64,000 nucleotides of DNA from Pycnopodia helianthoides (lineage: Eukaryota; Echinodermata; Asteroidea; Forcipulatida; Asteriidae). The number at the start of each line of letters is the position of its first letter. The first letter of the stretch is position 1. Positions 57,593 through 64,000 of the stretch are shown in pieces. The DNA lies in contig CM063246.1 of the NCBI GenBank assembly GCA_032158295.1, forward strand, positions 2,389,371-2,453,370, written 5' to 3'. Below the pieces are notes generated by a model. That model was not told where the DNA came from. It worked only from the letters and a program-made list of their open reading frames with translations, and ran no database searches. A program made the translations under genes and the position numbers.

Positions 57593-57984
57593 TGGGCTTT
57601 GTACTGTAGCTTCAATAAGGAAACAAGTTATTTGGCCCTCAATCCTTTAAATCAAACCCCAACTCCTGGTTCTTCAGGACTGCTTCATTTATGAAATATA
57701 TTACCATTCTATCTTTTCTTTTTTTTTCTTTTTTTGCGGGGGGGCAATTTTAAAAATCTACTCCCAATTCCAGCCCTGATAAAAGAATGCTTGTGCACGT
57801 TACACAGGCATGCAACTTTTCCTCGGATCAGCTGATTTCCCTCTTTTTTATTCTCAGTTTTACCATTCAAAATTGAAAAATACTGTACAAAGTCATTGAA
57901 ATTTTGTAATTTCCTCTTTTTTGGTGAAGTTACAGTTGCATGCCTGGTTACAGCTGCTACATGGTTATAGAGCCGCTCAAATTT

Positions 57985-58830
57985 GCATTATTATTATTAT
58001 TATTATTATTTATTCAGCCATTTCAACAATACATGACAATACAAAAAATACTTCCAGATGGGCTAGGAGAAACAAAAGCAAAATAATTACTGTGGTCCAT
58101 AGACCTGCCCCCCACATCTGGTTGTAATACAAGTAATAAAACGAGTAATAAAATATGTATAAAGCAATTCATGTACAAAAAGAAAGGAAAGTTAACTATA
58201 AATAAAACATGTCTATGTACATCAAAATTTGGCAACTGAAACAAAAAATAATATAAAGCATGGACTATTTGAGATAGAACAGTTTTAGGAGTGAACAATT
58301 TGAGAAACTTGCACAGTGTAAAAACAAACTAACAACAAACAAAAACAGAAACATTCCTAAACACTTAAATAATGTAAGTAGAATGCAAATTAAATTTAAG
58401 TGACCAAATCTATAAAGAGAAAAGAAAAAATCCATCAAAAATAATATGTAAATAAATAATTTTATGAGTAAATAAACAAATAAATTAATAAATAGAAAAA
58501 TACAAAAATAAGTAAACAAATAAATAAACAAACAAATAAATAAATAAATATACATAAATATTTAACTCCTTGAAATATAGTATAGATTAAAAGTAAATTG
58601 TGGGATTGCGCATAGTTGTTATGAAACTGTAAAAGGATTAAGCAAAAGACCAGTTAAGAAATATGGGCTGTAGCTACACTATCTTCATGCTTCAGAGCTT
58701 TTAAAAAGGATGGCAGAGAAGTTAAAATGGCACAATTGCGGAATTTGATTGGCAGAGCTGACCAGAGCCTGGGAAATATGTGGATAGCACTCAGATGCAA
58801 AGATTGAGTAAAAGGTACAATTTAGCCACT
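57985..58830 (-). mobile_element. LINE 3' end with (AAT)n tail
   Basis: On the minus strand, about 58800-58640 encodes a LINE C-terminal motif (LWSALPIKFRNCAILTSLPSFLKALK). An A/T-rich 3' region follows and ends in 'ggctgaataaataataataat' at 58015-57985. The (AAT)n tail and LWxxLP motif are typical of L2/CR1-like elements. The stretch 58430-58560 is low-complexity 'aaataaata'. Confidence 0.65.
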
Positions 58831-59394
58831 TCAGATGGATTGATAAGGCCCCACAGACTTATATTTTGACACACTTTGTAAGTCTCCTGTTTGAGAGATG
58901 GGCGTGACATAGACTCATTGAATAATCAGATAATTGCGATTACGTAATATGGTTATTTGAATACTGACAATTTGAATCGTTCTACACCGTAGAGGACCCT
59001 CAAGAAGGTTACGGGTAAGGTTAACCCCAACACCTCATTAGCCTTTATGAGATACGGTGGACATTATTATTATGAGTGCGCCGTTTGGTTTGGGTGTATA
59101 CAGACAAAATTACCCAAACCAAATAGTGCAATATATAATGTGTCCGCCATGTGTCGAAATCCCTTATGGAATTTCAAATTTATTTATTGTAGTCCAGTAA
59201 AAAGCTGATCGCTGCACATCGCAAGGTGGTATTTCCGAAGGACCGTGCTGCACAAGGTTTGCACTTCCATTGGAAGAATGTGGACATTAATGTGAATAAT
59301 GGATCATGGGTTTGGTCTCTGAAGCTGGCTCAGACTAACAGCGTGTCATCTTGTTGAAGTATCGACTTGGTTAAATGACATGTTTCTTTGGTCG
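58831..59394. other. Non-coding, no gene recognised
   Basis: Contains a short inverted pair around 59088-59125 (gtttggtttgggtgta / acccaaaccaaat), possibly a small degraded MITE. No coding signal. Confidence 0.4.
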
Positions 59395-59685
59395 GAACGG
59401 GTAACCTGTGACATCACATGCCTACAAAAGATACACAAAGCCTGGACTTTCTGCAGGTATGATTAATTTTGTACACAGCTCAATGAAGAAAACATTACAT
59501 TTTATACCTAAAGGAGATTGCACAGTCTTATTTTTATCAAATTGATATGAACATTTTTACAGCTGTTAGGCCTATTTATGTATGTATTGGATGTGGTAAT
59601 TATGCCACAAAATGTGAACTAACACATGTGACCAGTGTAGTATCTTGCCTGCCAGGAAATGCAGTGGAATTTACAAGGTCACTAC
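59395..59685 (+). mobile_element. Second copy of the MITE-like element nested in the 6.7-kb LINE
   Basis: Shares ordered blocks with the reverse complement of 6715-7085 (cctgtgacatcacatg, gcctggactt, tgtacacagctcaatg, gcacagtct, acagctgtt, gccacaaaat, tcttgcctgccaggaaatgca). The outer ends are not clear. Confidence 0.6.
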
Positions 59686-59719
59686 AAATGGGTCAAACTC
59701 ACGTAGATTCTAAATTAAA

Positions 59720-59822
59720 ATCCCACTTTTTAACCAGTTTCTAGGTCAGCCTGAACCAGAAATGGGTCAGGCCCCTGGTATTCGGGATCTGGTTCAATGC
59801 TGACCCGAGAGATTTTAGAGTC
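59720..59822. mobile_element. CCGGGTCAGA-family MITE, truncated
   Basis: Contains 'tgggtcaggcccctgg' and ends 'ctgacccgagagattttagagt', matching the right half of the family. Confidence 0.6.
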
Positions 59823-60284
59823 TATCTAAGCGACTTGACCGCCCATGCGGCATCTCAATGTAGCATGAGAGGACCTTCACAATGGCAGACTCAACGTATC
59901 CCGTGGTATGCCTTTCTCTCTCCATACCATTTTCATCAAACATTTAAAACTTCAAATAAAAAACAAAACTTGTCTTTGGGCTTACTTTAAAAGCTGACAA
60001 AGGAAAAAGCATATAAACAAACAAACAAATATTCCGGAACGATTAAAACAACTGAGAAGTTCTTGGATTAATGCACATTTTGTGTTGTAATCAATTACTG
60101 CAAAGATCGTGTGGGGTAGACTATACAATAAGGTCTCTCTGTGGGCTGCTCTATGTGTTGTTTTTTAACTGCTCTAGGTAACCAGAACAGCAGACGGGGC
60201 AAGGGGTTGGGGGCTGTGCGTAGCACTTGTCTAGCACCGAGAAGAGCGTCACTTAAAAACTCATTCTAAGTTGAATAATCCAAA

Positions 60285-60605
60285 ATGCCTTTTCTGTGGA
60301 TTGTTCTTTTACTTCTGTCTCATCCTATATTCCCACTTGGATCTCCAGTGACACATTACCGTCCTCAAAGCATTATTTCTGTGAAAGACTTCATGTTCAA
60401 CTCTGGTTCGTTGATTGGTTCTTACTGTGCATGGTTGAACCATAGTGGGAAACAACAAACAGAGAACAGACTTCGGCAATTGTCTTATCAACCCGATGCA
60501 GAATTAGCAAACATGATAAGACGGCGGGCAGCAGGCTGTGGCAACGATAAGTTCAGGAATGACGTATTTTTAATAATTTTGAATATGAGCCCAATCTTTA
60601 CGTGA
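60285..60605 (+). CDS. Small secreted protein of unknown function (106 aa)
   Basis: A single open frame starts at an ATG in good context (aaaATG). It opens with a strong signal peptide (residues 1 to about 19, core WIVLLLLSHPIF). The mature part has two cysteines (48 and 85), a glutamine-rich helical stretch (QQTENRLRQLSYQPDAELAN) and a tribasic site (RRR at about 79-81), so a processed peptide precursor is possible. I do not recognise the family. A decayed copy lies upstream of gene 3 at 44800-44950, and similarity is centred on the helical segment. A 'cttaaaaact' TATA-like stretch lies near 60251. It may be one exon of a longer gene. Confidence 0.4.
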   Translation: MPFLWIVLLLLSHPIFPLGSPVTHYRPQSIISVKDFMFNSGSLIGSYCAWLNHSGKQQTENRLRQLSYQPDAELANMIRRRAAGCGNDKFRNDVFLIILNMSPIFT

Positions 60606-60970
60606 AGAAAGATTATGGTTCAACATCCCCAAAAACATGTTTTTTTGTTTGTCAAACACCTGTTCTTTTTATTGATATAAATACTGCATTATTAATAATT
60701 AATACCAAACAAGAACTTCAATACGTGTTTTCAACCTCGTTTATTACTCTGAAAATTATTTGCCATCAGCAAAAGCCTCGTTTGATGTGAGCTAGAACTT
60801 TATGGATCGTTGCTACAGGGAAAGATGTTGCTAAAAATGACTAGTGGTATAACCATTAATGTAGCGATTATCGTCGTATAGTAGGGCCTGCATAATCCAA
60901 ACTCAAAATAAACCTGATTTGCATATTGACAGTAGGCCCAGGCTATGTACTTTCATCAATAGGATATACT
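60606..60970. other. Non-coding between the small ORF and gene 4
   Basis: No further gene or transposon recognised. Confidence 0.35.
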
Positions 60971-60983
60971 ATTAAGCTACAAT

Positions 60984-61046
60984 GTATATTATTTCACTGC
61001 CATTGTTGTCTCTTTTCACTCATGCACTCATCCTTTATCCTGATTG
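60984..61046 (+). promoter_or_regulatory. Probable promoter and untranslated exon 1 of gene 4
   Basis: By position and similarity to 'catcaccttcctgactg|gtaagt' of gene 3, the sequence catcctttatcctgattg|gtaagt ending at 61046 is the exon 1 donor. An initiator-like TTCACTC at about 61016 and a weak TATA-like gtatatt at 60984-60990 lie at suitable spacing. The conserved TTATGCAAAC block of genes 1-3 is not present. Confidence 0.5.
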
Positions 61047-61495
61047 GTAAGTATAAGCTTTCTTCGATATAGCTACAGTTCGCAGTATGACGGTCTTCAT
61101 AGTGTTGAACTCTGGCATGAAAATACAGAATAAACCCAGTATTTTGTTTTATTTCAATCTTCGAGAAAAGGACATTAAAACGGAAACATTATTTGTAAAT
61201 TGTTTGTTAGCACATTGCTTCTATGACTTCACACCGAAAGAGAAAGGATGGAATTCACAGAAGCTTATCGAAGATGGCAGTTTCAACAACGTGAATAAAC
61301 ACAAATAGGTTTTAAAAATGTCAGTTTCTTCCTCATGATCGCCAAATGACTAAAAGTTATCACTGACTCTAAAGAAGACGAGCAAAGATTATCTCTCGGT
61401 CTTCCAATAATTTGTTTGTCTTTTCGATTGTAAGAAAGGGTACTGAGTTCCAGCTGAACCGGACTTACGAGCAAAATCCTTAGAACAACCCAGCC

Positions 61496-64000
61496 ATGAA
61501 GCTACTCTTGCTGTGTCTCTGTGTAGCCGTTGCCCACGCCGGCCTTGCTCCATTGTACATGGCCAAGAGACGTGGCGTGCCGAACAGGTTTATTATTAAG
61601 GCTAAGGTACGGTAAGCTATGCATCACGAGGCTACAAAACCCCATTAGCACAAACAAATATAAATACAAAATCCGTTATTACGGATTAAGAATCCGTTAG
61701 TATGGATTGTGAATTCGTAATAATATAAACGGATTTTAATTGTGGGGTTTGGGGGTTCTAATGGGCTTCTGTACGATCTGCAACTCTCCTGGTTTTAAGA
61801 CAAAAAATACATTATTTATTCCCCTTGCTTGTTTTTTCAACATTTTTGTGGCACCATTAATTGCTATTTGGTTGGCGTCACGTCCAACTATGAACTTGAA
61901 GGATACAGTTCTGAAGTCAATAACTCCTTGCAGTCTGCATGTGTACACAACATTAAGGTTGTAAAAAATTAATGCTCACATTTGCACATAAAAACTTAAA
62001 TGGTATCAAGATGGTCATTATGGAAAACTTCTCTACATATATTGTTGCTTGAAATTCTATAGTTTTTGAGAAATTGGTAAAACAGTTAGTTTTTATGTTA
62101 CGAGAGCAAAACTCGATGTTTAAAACAGTGTAAACGTGGAGTTTTTCACTTTTTTTCTCGTGACTCCGATTTAGCCTAAACTTTCACAAGTATGTTGGGT
62201 GCTTCAAACCGAAACCACCCATCGTTGAATGCAGTGTCCTAACCTTGAAAGTAACTAATATGCGAATTCCTCAAAAGCAATACTTTCGAAGGGAACCATA
62301 TTTTGCTTACTTTAAATGAAATTGACAGTAGTTTCTGTGTCGGTGCAGAAAATGGCCGCAGCTAATAGCACACTGTTTATTGATATTACTGTTCTTGAAA
62401 GGCGTATCGTGGACTTCTGTGATTTCTTTAAAATTCGTTAGCTAGTATAACGGGAAGAGTATTGAGGTTCAAGAACGAACCAAAGAAGAAGAACAAATTA
62501 AATTTCCAGTTCTTGGCCCGATCTTCCTTCCTACGTTCGTCCAACCTCTCGCTCATCTTGACAATTCTGAAATTTCCACCGTGCAAATTTTCAAATTCTA
62601 CCAACCTTGACTTTTTGTTTTTGGCGGACTTTTATCTTTCTTTTTCATTTTGACGGACCGTTGGGGAAGTACAGAGAATACAGTGCTTAACATCCATCGG
62701 TGTATTGGTAAAACACACCTAATATTCTTCATCCCCGATGCAAACATAGCATCTATTACAATTTTTGACATGATTGTTCCATTCCAGGATGCGGCGTTAT
62801 TAGATCAGGTTGAGCGCGATGTCCTGGACCAGTTTAAACAGTTGAGAATGATGGCGCCAAAGGTGTCCAAGATCCGTGATCTCCTTCCTGTTCTCTTCCT
62901 GCAAATTCCGTCTCATCTGCTCAACACTGTAAGACCTATATATAAAATTTGTAGGGTAGATGGCCTTAGCTTTCGATCCAAACCGGACCTTCGTCAGAGG
63001 CATAAACAAGAACAAACGAAAACATATCCATTTATAGCAAAAAAGAGAAGCAAAGAACAATAGGATGGTATCCAGAAAAAGGAGGGAAAATTATAGCAAA
63101 TGGGAAATATGCATTTGTTTGGAAATGTTCTGAAAAGAACAGGTGAAGAATGGGGAAGGATAAAATGGATATGGTAATAACGAGTAAAAACAAAGAACAA
63201 GCAACTCAAAGGGATCAGCACGAAGGGATACCACAACAGAAAAATAAGTTTCTTACTACGGCTGGTGGGGTCTGCTAAAACCGCTGAGTTGTTTATTCCT
63301 GAATAGAAGGTATATATTCAGGCATTGACGTGCATGACGTAGACTCTAATAACTTCCGGGTCAGAATTGATCCGGTTCCGGGTCCCGTGGGGCCTGACCC
63401 ATTTCTGGGTCAGGCTGGCCAGAAAACTGCTTATAAATGGGATTTCAGCTCGGATTCGGCGTCGGTTTGATCAATTTCTTGGTAATTTTAACACGGATTC
63501 CGGGTCACACCGAACCACAAATGAGTCAGGCCACTGGGATCCAAGTCATTTCTGAGTTTGGAGTTTTTATAGTGTAAGAGGTCATTTACGGTTCACATTT
63601 TTGGCATGAACGAACGAACATTTGTAAACTTAAGTCGGGGGCTTTCGAGAAGTGGGTTACGGGTATACTAGGTTTTATCATTCTATTTGCAACAGCACGA
63701 AAATAATTCGTTCACGTGTATCTAAAAAGTGCACATCACCGTCCGGAAAAAATGGCCCTTTCGAAGGAAACTCTTGGTTGCGCACAACATGATTTAGACC
63801 AATGGCTTAGACACACCGCTGTACGAAAATGCTGATAATTAAAACTGTATGTAAATTCATTCACGAGCTATAATTGTAAAATACAATCCGTCTCCTCCAT
63901 CCACAATATATTATTACAGATCCGCTCCATTGATGGCATCGAGTACGTAGAGCAAGAGAGCTTGGGTGAACTCTTCGGTCAGCAAGCAAACCCTACATGG
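61496..64000 (+). CDS. Protease gene 4 (partial): secreted subtilase paralog
   Basis: Exons seen: 61496-61606 (37 residues, signal peptide [15 protein letters not shown]), 62788-62928 (propeptide, 47 residues) and 63920-64000, cut by the window edge (27 residues, ending in the NPTW motif at the propeptide/mature junction). Exon lengths match genes 1-3 exactly. The catalytic domain lies outside the window. The donor after the first coding exon reads AAG|GTACGG with a stronger GTAAGC 5 nt further; using the latter would shift the frame, so the weaker site is inferred. The propeptide is the most diverged of the four (for example QFKQLRMMAP). Upstream are the small secreted ORF and the weak promoter. 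Confidence 0.85.
63343..63576. mobile_element. CCGGGTCAGA-family MITE in gene 4 intron 3
   Basis: Inverted ends actctaataacttccgggtc and gagtttttatagtgtaag. The interior includes 'tgacccatttctgggtcagg' and 'attttaacacggattccggg'. It is nearly full length. Confidence 0.75.

Noticed and set aside
58265..58555. 96-codon minus-strand frame rich in Phe, Leu and Ile
   Set aside because: It arises from A/T-rich 'aaataaata' low-complexity sequence near a LINE tail.

Overview
This is an animal nuclear genome window, not a bacterial one. It is AT-rich, has long introns with GT-AG borders and no operons, and carries many decayed LINEs, MITE-like elements, one solo LTR and several minisatellites. Several repeats, such as the TTAA-flanked hairpin elements that start with TTAAAGGCACTGGACAC, are ones I associate with echinoderms and particularly starfish. 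That assignment is from memory and could not be checked here.

The core of the window is a cluster of four paralogous secreted subtilisin-like serine proteases (peptidase family S8, proteinase K / aqualysin-I type). Gene 1 is on the minus strand (CDS 11656-21898). Gene 2 is on the plus strand (31774-41231). Gene 3 is on the plus strand (46569-54677). Gene 4 is on the plus strand and runs off the right edge (61496-64000). Genes 1-3 each assemble into exactly 371 codons from eight coding exons of identical length in all three (111, 141, 142, 234, 179, 172, 131 and 3 nt plus stop), with one untranslated first exon. Each has a signal peptide, an I9-type propeptide, a complete Asp143/His169/Ser319 triad and the oxyanion Asn254. 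All are predicted to be secreted zymogens matured by removal of the propeptide.

Genes 1 and 2 form a head-to-head inverted duplication of about 32 kb. The left arm is about 10330-24988, the right arm about 26737-42532, and the spacer about 1.75 kb. The arms carry arm-specific insertions: a MITE at 18159-18542 and a solo LTR at 22354-22911 on the left, and a MITE near 35813-35962 plus extra intron-1 sequence on the right. They also differ at 25 amino acids, so they are not a simple assembly copy. Gene 3 shares 3' flank with the right arm beyond the left-arm breakpoint, so the right arm looks ancestral.

Layout: 1-5 kb is non-coding with simple repeats and a BED-finger-like fragment. 5-7.6 kb is a broken LINE on the minus strand containing a MITE-like insertion. 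8.8-9.1 kb is the first exon of a secreted PAN/Apple-like protein. 10.1 kb is a short possible first exon on the plus strand. 10.3-42.5 kb is the inverted duplication with genes 1 and 2. 42.5-45.4 kb holds LINE remnants and a decayed copy of a small secreted ORF. 45.5-55 kb is gene 3. 55-60 kb is repeat-rich. 60.3 kb has the intact copy of the small secreted ORF. 61-64 kb is gene 4 (first three coding exons and part of the next).
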